A stretch of DNA of 64,000 bases from positions 179,628,346 through 179,692,345 of the forward strand of contig NC_133769.1 of the NCBI RefSeq assembly GCF_003597395.2, written 5' to 3'. Shown here piece after piece: positions 47,192-57,732 of the stretch. The stretch comes from Chelonoidis abingdonii. Lineage: Eukaryota > Chordata > Testudines > Testudinidae. Made by a program: the position numbers and the translations under genes. The stretch's first letter is position 1; the number at the start of each line of letters is the position of its first letter. The notes below the pieces were generated by a model. It was not told the DNA's origin. It ran no database searches and worked only from the letters and a program-made list of their open reading frames with translations.

Positions 47192-47249
47192 GACAGACAC
47201 ACGCTTTTTGGGAACCTAAAAGGGCAGGGGGTGGGTGGCGGAATTGTGC

Positions 47250-47771
47250 ACGTCAACAGGGCTTGAATATGTCCTGTCTTGGTTCTGTGCCATGACTGCG
47301 CCACTTCAGGCAATGGCATATACTGCATGGTGATGGGGGGTGGGCAGAGAGCGTTAGGGTCCGTAGTCTCAGGGCTGGTTGGTGCACGTACAGGTGTTGG
47401 AGGCAGCTGGTGGTGGTAAGAACCTGGATGCTGGAGAAGGGGGTTTGGAGCTGACATTGGGGCACAAGGAAAAGAGCTTTGGGACAAGGGCGGTGGGAAG
47501 GGCGGGCGCGATAGTGCTCCGCCTGCATGGCTACGAGTGCCTGGATAGAGTCCGCTTGCCGCTCCAGGATCCTTATCAACTGCTTCGTGCTTTTCTTCCT
47601 CTGCGCTGCATTTTTCTGGCAGATCCTGCTTTCCCTTTCCCTCCAGTCCTGCACTTTTTGATTCTCTGTAAGAGATTGCTGCATAACTTTTTGCAGCATG
47701 TCTTTTTTTTTGCTTTTTCACGGCTTCTTCTGGAGGTTTTGTAGTCTCTCAGCCGGTGATAACATGGACAG
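47250..47771 (-). pseudogene. Harbinger MYB-like protein, exon 2
   Basis: The minus strand has an acceptor GATCTCAG just before 47771, and the exon opens LSMLSPAERLQNLQKK. It continues with a helical, charged coiled-coil-like stretch (QQSLTENQKVQDWRERESR, ILERQADSIQALVAMQ), then a proline-rich tail (SFPCAPMSAPNPLLQHPGSY, PTSPETTDPN) in a second frame. At least two frameshifts and an early stop (after QKKP) break it. This C-terminal part probably mediates self-association or contact with the transposase. It belongs with exon 1 at 48420-48931. Confidence 0.75.
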
Positions 47772-48419
47772 CTGAGATCTCAAGGTTGCATCTGTAAAGC
47801 TAAAATGCAACACTTAACAGAGGCAGCATTGTTTATACCAGACAGAGTTATTCCCCCACAGTAACAGTCTTCACAATAGCATAATTTTCCCATACCAAAG
47901 AGAGCGCACATAACACATGGGAGCCCCGAAATGGTGAGTAAGGGGGACTGGTTCAGGACTGTACTGGGGTTTCTGTGCATTGGGGAAAACAAACAGCTGC
48001 AGGGGGCACCTACACTGAACAGTATCCCAACATTTTCCACAGGAGGTTAACTTGGAACATATCTTGCTGCTGCGGGTCACCTGGGAAGCACGGGAGGGTC
48101 TTCTTCTGCAATGCGGATTCCGCCCTGGCCCCTATGCAGCTTGCCTGTGTGTAGCAATGGTCCCCCCACCGCTCGTGGCACAGTTGCGCGGCTGCATTAG
48201 CCTGACTGGGACAAGGACCATAGTGGCTCTCCCAATAAACTTGTGCAAGCGCATTGCCCACGCTCTGGCTGAAACTTTTGAAGAGATTACCGAGGCCAAT
48301 TACCGTGACGCGATAGACCACATCAATGCGCTGTTCCACATCTAGGCATGCATGCATGCGGCCCTAACCCTCTCTCCTCTTCCGAAAAATTTCCATCCTG
48401 AAAATAAAAGCTGCTTACC
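47772..48419 (-). other. Intron of the Harbinger MYB-like gene
   Basis: About 650 bases between a donor CTG|GTAAGC (GT at 48417-48418) and an acceptor CTCAG at 47772-47776 on the minus strand. No other function seen inside it. Confidence 0.65.
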
Positions 48420-48931
48420 AGGAACCCGCTCCTCTGCTTGTCCTTCACCAAGTACCAGCTGCTGTGACTGGCTACCTTCCTCCTGGCTTGAGAAGAGCTC
48501 CTGGCTGCAAGCCTCCTGGGACTCCAGGGTGTCTCCCCCCACCCCAGTACCCTCAGTCTCGCTTTCCTCCTCCTCCTCCCCCCCCTGCTCTGAAGTGTCC
48601 ATGGTGGACCTCGGAGTGGAGGTGGGGTCACCCCCAAGTATCGCGTCCAGCTCTTTGTAAAAACGGCAGGTCGTGGGGGCAGTGCCGGAGCGGTGGTTTC
48701 CCTCGTGGGCTTTGCAGTAGGGACTCTGCAGGTCCTTCACTTTAACCCTGCACTGCAGCATGTCCCGGTCATGGCCCCTTTCCAGCATGGCCCTTGATAC
48801 CTGCCCAAAGGTATCGTAATTCCTAAGGTGGAGCGCAGCTGTGACTGCACAGCTTCCTTCCCCCAAACACTGATGAGGTCCAGCAACTCGCCATTGCTCC
48901 ATTCTGGGTATTGTTTCGTGCGTGGAGGCAT
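48420..48931 (-). pseudogene. Harbinger MYB/SANT-like DNA-binding protein, exon 1
   Basis: The accessory protein of PIF/Harbinger elements that binds the transposon ends and brings the transposase to the nucleus. The start is the ATG at 48929-48931 (MPPRTKQYPEWSNGELLDL). The trihelix MYB/SANT-like domain follows: tryptophan and acidic residues at WSNGELLDLISVWG, then NYDTFGQVSRAMLERGHDRD, QCRVKVKDLQSPYCKA and FYKELDAILGG. A frameshift near 48830-48845 divides the domain. After it comes an acidic, serine-rich tail (EEEEESETEGTG). Transcribed towards the transposase. Relatives in reptile genomes are often annotated as zinc-finger/SCAN proteins by error. Confidence 0.85.
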
Positions 48932-49333
48932 AGTCACCTGGAAAGATTCACTGATTGCACTCCACACCTGGCTGAGCAAACAGGAGGGGGATTTTTAAAA
49001 TTCCCGGGGCATTTAAAGGGTGAGTCTGATGGTTGGTCACCTGAGGACAGGGCAGTAGAGTTCGAACTGATGAGCAGAGTGGCAGAACAGGCATTCTGGG
49101 ATACCTCCAAATACCTCTGGAGGCCAATAACAGCGCTTTTGGTGGCCACACTGGTGGCGCAGCGCTACATGAGCAGCGCTATAGTCATTATTCCTCAGGT
49201 CGAGGTGGAGTACAACCAGCGCTGTAGCCAGGGAGATACAGCGCTGTATGTGCCTTGCAAGTGTGGACGGTGAGTGAGTTGCAGCGCTGTAAAGCCACCA
49301 CCAGCGCTGCAACTCCCCAGTGTAGCCAAGCCC

Positions 49334-50665
49334 CTAGACTGATGGGGCAGAATTCCTTAGGAATGAGGTTTCCCTTCAGCCGAAGAATGTGGGGGTTATT
49401 AGAAAAATGGGAGTTGACTTTTAGAAGGGTTTATCTCTTCAGAAGAGACGTTCCATTTCAAAAGCAAAATTCTGAATAGTCCAGGAATGATAAAATCACC
49501 CTTATTTTTTCTTGTGAACTCCTATAAGTCATCTGTGTTGTATAAATGAGATCATTTGGCCTAATTAGTTCCAAGCTTAATTAGCAGTAATTATCCCAAC
49601 ATGGGAGTAATACCCGAGTAGGAAGTACCAAGTCCTCGATTAGATAGATCTCTAATTGGTGTTACAATATTGTAATTAAAGCATGCTTATACGCCTCTGC
49701 CTCAGCAAATGATTTGTTTTATGTCTGATTAAACAGGGAGTCCAGCAGCCTCAAGGAGGCCAGGTCTTCAGCACTGATTGAGGTAGTGCATTACACCTTG
49801 TCGTAGGAAAGAAACAATGAATCATGTATACTATAAAACACTGTGGGCCAAATAATTCCTGGTGTAATACTACTGAAATTAATGACATTGTGAGAGAGAT
49901 GAATTTGGCCTGGAGTGTCTAATCTAGATCTGTATAACACCCAGTTCAACATTCATTGGAATGTGCACTCTGGCAATTACACATGCAGATAAATGCAAGT
50001 GACTTAATCTGTGTTTGTGATCACTGTATTGCAGGTGTGAGTTTATTTGATTGCTGTGTGATCTTTAGATTGCACATTCCATTCAAAGTTTGCATGCTGT
50101 GGTGCCATGCGTCCCAGAATGCACTTTGCCCCTCAGAACTCTGCAAACTTTGAAATTGGTTCTGCCTGATGTCATACAGCGCTTAAAAGGGTGCCAACAA
50201 TTTTCTGTCTGGAAATGTACCTACTGGAGTTACAAGTAACACCTAAGATGACTACAACTGAAAGAAATTAACAAACAGGCAAACAAAATTGTTCTCCTTT
50301 CTTTCAGCATTGTTACTTTGTGTATAGTCTGTTTCTCCCTTGCTGCAAACATGCTTGTAAACATCAGAGAAGCAGAAAAACTCACACATTTTTAAAAAGA
50401 AATTAAAAAAAATATATCAGAAATGGTAATTGTCTGAAATTAGTCAGCTTCAAAGCTTTCAAGTTGTCTGTGTCTCTTTACGAAACAGCCTCCTAGGAAC
50501 TCTGGAAATGCAGTGTTCATTTCTAATCTCCTTTGTTATGCACCAAATTAAGGAATGGGTGAGTGCACTGTTTTGATTCTTCAGCATATCCTAGAAATTG
50601 TAATCATAGACATGTGGTGGACCCTACTATTCTGCACCAACAGCAAACAATAAATAATAACAAAG
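49334..50665. other. No recognised gene
   Basis: AT-rich flank of the Harbinger element; no coding signature. Confidence 0.5.
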
Positions 50666-50669
50666 TTGC

Positions 50670-50885
50670 ATTTCTAAACCAGCCTTTATTCAAGGATCTC
50701 AAAGTGCTTTACAATACTGAAAAATTAAGACTCACAATTACACCCTGGTGTATGATTCCATTTCACAGATGGGGAAATGGAAGCATAGAGTGGTTAAATA
50801 TCTTGTACAATCTTGCATAGCAAGCATCAAGCAGAGCTGGGAATAGAACTGAAATCCTGTGCTTTAACCACAAGACCATCTTTTT
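50670..50885 (-). repeat. MIR-like SINE
   Basis: Reverse orientation: 'aaggatctcaaagtgctttac', 'tttcacagatggggaaatgg', 'gagctgggaatagaactg', 'gctttaaccacaagaccatc' follow the inverted MIR order. Confidence 0.75.
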
Positions 50886-51447
50886 ACTCAACTGAGAGGA
50901 GAGGAAGAAGGTAGAAGGGAGCTGGCTTGTACCTAAGGCTTGTAACCATGATTTTAAACAATTTCTAAAGACAATTACACACTAAAGAGTAGCTTGCATC
51001 CACGCTTCTCCTCAAGATTGCTGTTAGGATGACACTTGTAATACCAAAGGGTAAGCTCAGTATAATGAGTGTGTATATATTGGTTCCTTCATGCAGACGC
51101 TGACAGATTTTTCTTTCCCTTCCATCTTCCCTTTTTTCACTCTTTCTTTTTAAACAAGGAAATTAAATGCATAAAAATATGTTAATGCAATTGTAAGGGT
51201 GAGAATTTAAATGCCTTAACACCAGGACATTCAAAAGTTAAGGTTCCCATGGCAATATTAACTTGGCCATGTTGCATATATGCTGTTTGTTTATGATGTC
51301 AAATGGATACTTTAATATATATGTTCAGTATGTCTAAATTAAGTTTGCCATGGACTTTAGGGCTGAATTGTACAGGGAAGGCACAGCTCCTCCTGGTGTT
51401 AGGAAGAAACAGAATTGCATTGTCCCAGTAGGATCTGTGGAATAAAC
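50886..51447. other. No recognised gene
   Basis: Nothing recognised. Confidence 0.5.
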
Positions 51448-51809
51448 TGTGCCTTAGGTTTCAGAGTAGCAGCCCTGTTAGTCTGTATCCACAAAAAGAA
51501 CAGGAGTACTTGTGGCACCTTAGAGACTAACAAATTTATTTGAGCATAAGCTTTTGTGGGCTACAGCCCACTTTATTGGATGCATGCAGTGGAAAATACA
51601 GTAGGAAGATAGATATATACACAGAGAACATGAAACAATGGGTGTTACCATACAGACTCTCGTTAGAGTGTGTATGGTAACACATCTTCCTACTGTATTT
51701 TCCACTGCATGCTTCCGATGAAGTGGGATGTAGCCCACGAAAGCTTATGCTCAAATAAATTTGTTAGTCTCTAAGGTGCCACAAGTACTCCTGTTCTTTG
51801 TGCCTTAGG
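51448..51809. mobile_element. Foldback retroposon with 11-bp target duplication
   Basis: The unit 51459-51798 is bracketed by a perfect 11-bp direct repeat, tgtgccttagg (51448-51458 and 51799-51809). Inside, two arms of about 115 bp are near-perfect inverse copies (51493-51612 and 51683-51796), with a 70-bp spacer that is itself palindromic ('gtgttaccatacagactctc' against 'gagagtgtgtatggtaacac'-like sequence). The RNA would form one long hairpin. I know the arm sequence as very abundant in turtle genomes but cannot give its class with certainty; a long target duplication favours a retroposon (Penelope-like or SINE-derived). Confidence 0.75.
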
Positions 51810-52935
51810 CAGGCACAACTAGATCTGGTTGGGAATTTGTCAGACTGATTTTCTGGTAGAAAATGCAGTTCTGTAAAATGGAAATGTTCTGTGAGAAAAG
51901 ATAGGGCAAGGACTGCAGTTGTGCTCGGCTCCTGTGTTGGGGCATGAAGGCAGCACCTGGCACCATCCCTTATGAGGGCTAGGTAGATTTGATCCTTAAC
52001 TTGTACTTTTCTTGGGTTATAAGATTTTTAAAGTTAAATTCTAAAATGCTTATTTGGTTTTTGCTCAGTCGCTACTTCAAGAAAACTCCATTGTCACCAA
52101 TGATGGCTTTGACTAAGTAAAAACTGAGCAAAACCTTCAGGATTTGGCCCTGAAGCCTTAATATTATACTACTTTTTTGTAAAAGTGGATGATCCACAAT
52201 GCAAGGTCAAATCCTGAGGGTCTTACTCAGCCTTTACTCAGGCCATACTTGCACGGGGCTTTTTATTGGATGTTTGTCTGAGTAAGGACCTCAGAATCTT
52301 GCTCATTTGTCATTTCTTTTCAAGGACAGCCTGGTTTCCCTCTCTCTCATATCGGCACTGGATATCTACACACCCTTTATACCAAAGTGCCTAAAGAATG
52401 TTGTCATTCATAATAAGTGAAAACCTAAAGAATAGACTTGTTTTGTGCCATCTGCTGAAATTCATTTTTGTATCTGAGAGAAACTGTGCAGGGGCATGGA
52501 AGAGAGGAAAAGAGGAAGAGATTTTTCCATACAGCACTGAATGGTGTTGCACACTAGATAGAGAAAAGCTGACAAATATCTGAATGGATAGAAAAGACTT
52601 CTAACCGAAAGGGAAGAGTTGTGGTTTAGGTTAAAGCCGCAAAGGAAGTGAAGGAGGTTACCACTTTCCTGTCTGTGGGTAGATGGTTCTACTCTTGCTT
52701 ATCTGAAGGCCTTGCTGCAGCTCAGTCTTCCTCTAGGCACATATTCATCACTATACAGCTTCTAGAGAAACACCAGACTTATGGCTGGGTCCTGCCACAT
52801 GTTGAACATCTGCAATGTCCAGTGAAGTCAATGGGAGCTGTGAGTTCTCAATACCTCTCGGAATCAGGTTCATGGTTTAGTCTGCAGCCTCAAATATTTT
52901 AAAGTTTATTTTTAAGGCCATGGAAGATAAAAATC
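51810..52935. other. No recognised gene
   Basis: Nothing recognised apart from short dispersed strings such as 'agtgaagtcaatgggagctg' at about 52821. Confidence 0.5.
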
Positions 52936-52939
52936 AGTG

Positions 52940-53985
52940 TTTTTTCTTTAAGAAATGTTTTTTATTTCAGTCATTTTTAAAAATGTAAATGAAATTCAGG
53001 TTTATTTTTAAAAATAAACCTATTTAAAATTAAATTTTAAAATATGACAACTTATACTAAGGCCTAAATTTACTATAATCTATTACAATAGTTTAAATTA
53101 AATATTAAGCAGTATATGTTTGTTGCCCAAGTTTTTTAAAAAGTCAAACCACAGAACTGGTGGAAGTCACTGGCTAAGCACCCGGAACCAGAGTTTGTTG
53201 AAGTGCTAAACCAGCTTTTGACAGCAGTAGCCTCTTCTGCAGGTGCAGAAAGAATATTTTCATTTCAGTGTATTCAGTTAGTTCAGTTCAATGACTAGTT
53301 AATTAAAAGTTAAGATACCAACTAGAAGTTGAAAAAACAGGAAAGCTTGTGTACCTCTTCCAATCTATGAATAAAAACTAAGTCTGAGAGAACAAGATCT
53401 ACTAGTTCTAAAACCTTGAAGGACATGGTGATCAGGAACAATCAGTTTAGTTCACTCACTGCAGATACTTCCTTTGTTTAATAAATCAGTTAGTTTTAAA
53501 TGCAAAACAGGTTTTGATAAGCTTTCCCCCCCATTATGTATCCAGCACATTTAAGGTAGTTATACTGTATTTAACTAATGAAAAACAATTTAAAAATGTT
53601 GTTTTGGTGCATTTTTAATTGAACTCCAATTTCCATCCAAAACAGCTTGACACAAATCACAAGTAAAAAATTAATCCAATAAATAAGAAATGCATCATTC
53701 ACTATCTAACATTATACAAATGTAAAAATTAATAATAAATATATGTTAAGTTCTATAATTGCTTAAATAAATGTGTATAGATATAGTGTATCCTCCTGGT
53801 AAATACCAAATGTAAGATTATATTTAGTTGGAAATCAGCATATTTTAATGATTATCAGCCAATGAGAAGCAACATTTCTTTAGGCAAATAACTAAAGTAC
53901 CAAAAGAAAACAAGATTAAAATTGATTATTTAAATCAAGGTTTCCTGCTTGCTGATTTCAAATCACCTTGATTAAATCAGTCCCC
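52940..53985 (+). mobile_element. hAT transposon remnant (approximate limits)
   Basis: Defined by the transposase C-terminus inside it. The right end is placed at the inverted 'gattatttaaatcaagg ... ccttgattaaatcag' motif (about 53921-53985), which recurs at hAT ends; the left end is vague. Very AT-rich. Confidence 0.45.
53152..53385 (+). pseudogene. hAT transposase C-terminus (dimerisation domain)
   Basis: One plus frame reads WWKSLAKHPEPEFVEVLNQL (53158-53217) followed by LLTAVASSAGAERIFS (about 53215-53262), the hallmark hATC block with conserved WW, ASSA and ER-FS. After a stop, a second stretch reads VEKTGKLVYLFQSMNKN (about 53328-53378), the end of the domain. This domain lets hAT transposase subunits pair. 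The upstream catalytic parts are not recognisable. Confidence 0.75.
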
Positions 53986-55880
53986 AGTTTAAAACACATG
54001 TATTGTCATACAGAAACTAGTTCTCCTTGTTTCTTTCCCTCTTGTTGACTTACAGTCAGCATCTCTTTGGAAGAACATCAAGGGCTATATTTGGAAATCA
54101 GTGGGATTACCTGAAATCAAGTTAGTACAGAATTTGTCCTGAAGTTTTGGAACTGTGTGGAAGTTGTGTTAAATTTTTCATATCACTTAATTTTGACCAC
54201 TCTTTATTGCCCTTGGGTTATTCCTTCCACCTCTGCTTTAATTGTTATTGAGTCATGTCTTTATCGTGATGCTAGATTTAGCAATAATTATTTGCCAAGT
54301 CAGTGCTGGTTCTGCCTGGATTTTTATTTCAAATTTCACCTATCCAGTCTGTCTGCTTACTGCAGATTCTGCATAGATTTCAGCTCTTGGTTGTTTGTGG
54401 GTGATTGACAGTTTCTGCAGCTATCCCAGCTATGTCTGGCTGACTTGTTTGTTGATTCAGGGCAGATTCTGAATGAATTTGGGTTCCTGTACTCTGTGTT
54501 GCTGATGTGTCCCTTTAGTTTTCACTGTGTGTTTTGTTTTGTTTATGGATCAGAGGCCCTAGCTGCATCTGGCTGAAATTTGTTCTGTCATTGTAAATTC
54601 TCATGGATTTCTATAGCTTTGCTCTCAATCACAGTGAGCTAGAGTGTTAGGATGGAGTGGCTGATTGAACCTGGTGTGCTGCAGAAGACATACCAGGAGA
54701 CAGATGAAAGAATGTAGGATAGTGAAGTAAGAGGGAACTAGCATTGAGCAACCACCACTCTGAGCACTGGAATGCAAACCAGGCCCCTTAACCCAAGCTG
54801 TTAACTGGTTACAGCACACCTAGCCACTGTCACTGACAGTGACTTTATTTTGTGCAACCTGTGCTGTCTGATGATACCGCGTTATTGTACAAGAAAAGAG
54901 TATTTGAAAGCTATTCCCTGAAGAGCCATTATGTGTTATGTAGTCCCTAACCTTCCATTAACAGCTCACCCTAACGCCTAACCCTGACCTTGGGACGCAG
55001 CAGAGGCATTTCACTTACCAGGTGTGAAATCAGATTTTGCCATGTGGGGATTATTGCTCTAGCAGGTGTGTTACATTATCTGCTGTTTTAAAAATGGCTT
55101 TGTTGGAAATACAAGATACCATTAAAGATTTATGTGTGGCAAATGTGTCCTTTTTTGCAGCATGTTTTGTTTAAGAGACCTTCACAGTATTGATTTCAAG
55201 AGGAATGTTCCCCTCTGTTTTGCAACTTTTCCTTCGACTATGGATTTCCAATATTATCAGCTGAACAAGTGTACAGTTCCTACCCTGGCCTGTACTGTAA
55301 AGCTAGAGTACCTCACTGGTGGTCCCTAGGGACCACTTTTGAGGCTAAAAAGACTGTTAGCTCTTCATGTTCTTTCAGTCCTGGACTTCCCCCAGTGTTA
55401 CTTCCTTCTCAATCCAAAAGATGACTTGTCATCTAGCTAGGGCTGCCGGGTCCACTTGCAAAGTCTGCAGATGGATCCAAAATCTGAGCTGGGTAGACCC
55501 TGTGCCCTGCTTTCTCTTAGAGTGAGAGAAGTAATCTCAGTATGTGCATTTGTTCTTGAGCTTCCTCCTTCACCACCACTTCAGGAATCCTTACATCCTA
55601 TAATGGCAACTAGCAATGTTTCTCTGAAAGGCGAGGTTTAATGGGTTAACGCACAGTTTCATAGTAAGACCTAGCAATCTGAGTCAGTTAAGACTAATTT
55701 GGAGACAAAACTAAGATTTTGGTACCAGCAGGTCATCTTTGGCCCCACAAGTCACGAACAATGGACAGTTAAGAGGTACAGCTCTTAACAGAAACTCTCA
55801 AATCCTTGGCCCTGCGAATACATGAACTTATGTGTCATCACACTGCTACCAGAGACTAACATTGGTGACACTGATTTAAT
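53986..55880. other. No recognised gene
   Basis: No domain, RNA gene or repeat family recognised. Confidence 0.5.
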
Positions 55881-55883
55881 CTA

Positions 55884-56167
55884 GGGCTATGTCTACACTG
55901 CCACTTTCAGCGCTAAAACTTTAGTCGTTCAGGTGTGTGAAAAAAAAACCCCTTGAGCGACAAAAGTTTTATTGCCGAAAAGCGCCAATATGGACAGCAC
56001 TTTATCGTCGGAAGCCACGTTCCCAGCGATAAAGCTCCTACTGCTCATTCGGGGTGGTTATTTTTTATCACTGGGAGAGCTCTCCCCCGGTGACAAAGCG
56101 TGACTTCACTGCCCATGTCACAGAATTGTCGTGCCCGTGCTGTAACTTGGGCAGTGTAGACGTACCC
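55884..56167. mobile_element. Harbinger-like MITE
   Basis: Ends gggctatgtctacactgcc and (reverse complement) gggtacgtctacactgccc are inverted repeats of about 19 bp. They resemble the terminus of the autonomous Harbinger element at 41936 (GGGTTTGGCTACACT) and a single AGCGCT lies near the left end (55907-55912). The flanks are cta and tag, sharing only TA, so the 3-bp duplication is not intact. Non-coding, 284 bp. Confidence 0.7.
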
Positions 56168-57130
56168 TAGGATGCCAGGATTCCTGCCTTTATTAAGGAG
56201 AACCCTTGGGCAACAATTCCAGGGTCAGCATTCATTCACTCATCCCTCAGCCCGAGGACAGCAGCCTGGGTGGGGGGGCAGAGCTATATCTGGAAGAGTT
56301 GTTGGTTAGCGAACTACAGATGTGAGTTCAATCTCTCGTTGATGGGTCATACGTGTAATATATTGAAATCCCAGATTCTGTTCCAGATGCCAAGCACCTG
56401 GCATCTACGGTAATTGATCTAATTTACTATAGCCTTTGGTCCCCAGAAAGTGCAACTCCATTGAAGTCAGAGGATTTGTGCCTGCTTGTGCCAGGGCCTT
56501 TGAGTGTCCTTGTAATTCTTCCAAAATGCAGAAGAGACTCCCACCAAGTCATATCATGATTTTTCAGTCACCGTACATGCAAAACAAGGAGTCAATGAAA
56601 GAAACAGCAATCCTCTTTGGAGAGTAACTTATAGGAGTGGTTCAAATAACAGCTTGCAAAACATAGTTTTTAATGGAGGGGAAGACATGAATACCAGCTA
56701 AAAGCAGAAATTACCAGGTCCTAGAGAGTCATAATGGCCACTGCACTTCCTTCCCTACATGCAGAGTCCTACAGTAGGTCTCAGTCCTATCTCCACTCCT
56801 TTTTAACATCTTTTTACAGAAAATCTTTAGGAAACATCATAAGATGCCATGGGTTCTGATGCCAGCAATGTGCATTCAGAACAGATGTGCAGTCTTCCAC
56901 ATTTCTCAGTGCAGGGAGGAAATCATAACTTGAATAAAGAACATAACTGAGCCCGGGAAACCTCCACCATTTTCCCCTCAGCTGAAGGCATCTGCACACT
57001 GGCAATTAAATATTGTTTACAGATGCTGGGTCTTGCTGGCCTCCTTCTTGATGTTAGATACTCAAAAAAGAGCAATCGCCAGCTCTGGCTAGAGAAATGA
57101 CTCTGTCTTTTCTGTTCAGAAGATGAGTTA
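56168..57130. other. No recognised gene
   Basis: Nothing recognised. Confidence 0.5.
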
Positions 57131-57400
57131 GCCACAGCACTCGAAGCATTCCTCACCTCTAGGCCCGACTATTGTCATTCACTTTGCCTGTGTTTGGATT
57201 GGAAGGATACGAAAGGCTACACCTGATAAATAGTGCAGCAGCCTGTCTCCTAAACCAGACAAGCCAAAGAGAGTATCACCTCTGTGCTTCATGACCTGTG
57301 CTGGACCCCTGTGCATTACCAGCTCCAGTCTTAAATGCTTGTTCTGGTCTATGATATCCTAGATGGGATGGGAATATACTATCTCAAGGACTGCCTTTCC
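57131..57400 (+). pseudogene. L2-like LINE reverse transcriptase C-terminus
   Basis: One plus frame reads PDYCHSLCL (about 57164-57190), then after a gap SITSVLHDLCWTPVHYQLQS (about 57275-57330) and LVLVYDILDGM. These correspond in order to the 'DYCNSLL', 'HITPVLRxLHWLPVxxRIxFK' and 'LxYKALHG' blocks at the end of L2-type reverse transcriptases. Stops and substitutions are many; an old fragment. Confidence 0.6.
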
Positions 57401-57732
57401 TTCTGACAAGAGTAGTACTCTTCCTGATCTGCTTTGAGAGGCTGTACAAATCCTACCCTTGTCAGAAGGAGAAGCAGACCTTGAGATAGTAGGTGCTTAT
57501 CCTATCTAGGACCTTCTAGATAAGAACCAGATCCAATCCAAAGTGCTTGTAAGCCACAGCAGAAGAAACTCCATAGCATGCTCTGAAACATAGGCCAATG
57601 AATAAAACAAAGAGTGAGGGGGAAATCTGTCTTTTCCTTTTGGATGGAGTTCTTTGTTTTATAGAGCCCTGAAACAGAACCTAAATATCACAGTGATTCG
57701 TGCTTTTGAAATTCATTTAATTGAATTAAATA

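Larger units (their letters stand above)
41936..49333. mobile_element. PIF/Harbinger DNA transposon (interrupted by gap duplication)
   Basis: Left end GGGTTTGGCTACACT and reverse-complemented right end GGGCTTGGCTACACT are a 15-bp inverted repeat with one mismatch, flanked by a 3-bp duplication cta (41933-41935 and 49334-49336). A 3-bp duplication and a transposase plus MYB pair define PIF/Harbinger. AGCGCT hexamers cluster at both ends: three in 41960-42045 and seven in 49125-49312. The span includes the 25-N gap and a repeated block; measured from the second left terminus (about 45170), the element is about 4.2 kb. The transposase is on plus, the MYB-like gene on minus. Confidence 0.85.

Noticed and set aside
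47164..47744. Overlapping open frames on both strands at the MYB exon 2
   Set aside because: Only the two minus frames that read the coiled-coil and proline-rich parts make sense; the plus frame is a shadow.
54960..54990. Telomere-like ccctaacgcctaaccctga
   Set aside because: Only three imperfect units; not a telomeric array.
56290..56345. tRNA-like A and B box strings
   Set aside because: 'ttggttagcgaac' and 'gagttcaatctct' are too close together and no cloverleaf can be drawn; at most a fragment of a tRNA-derived SINE.
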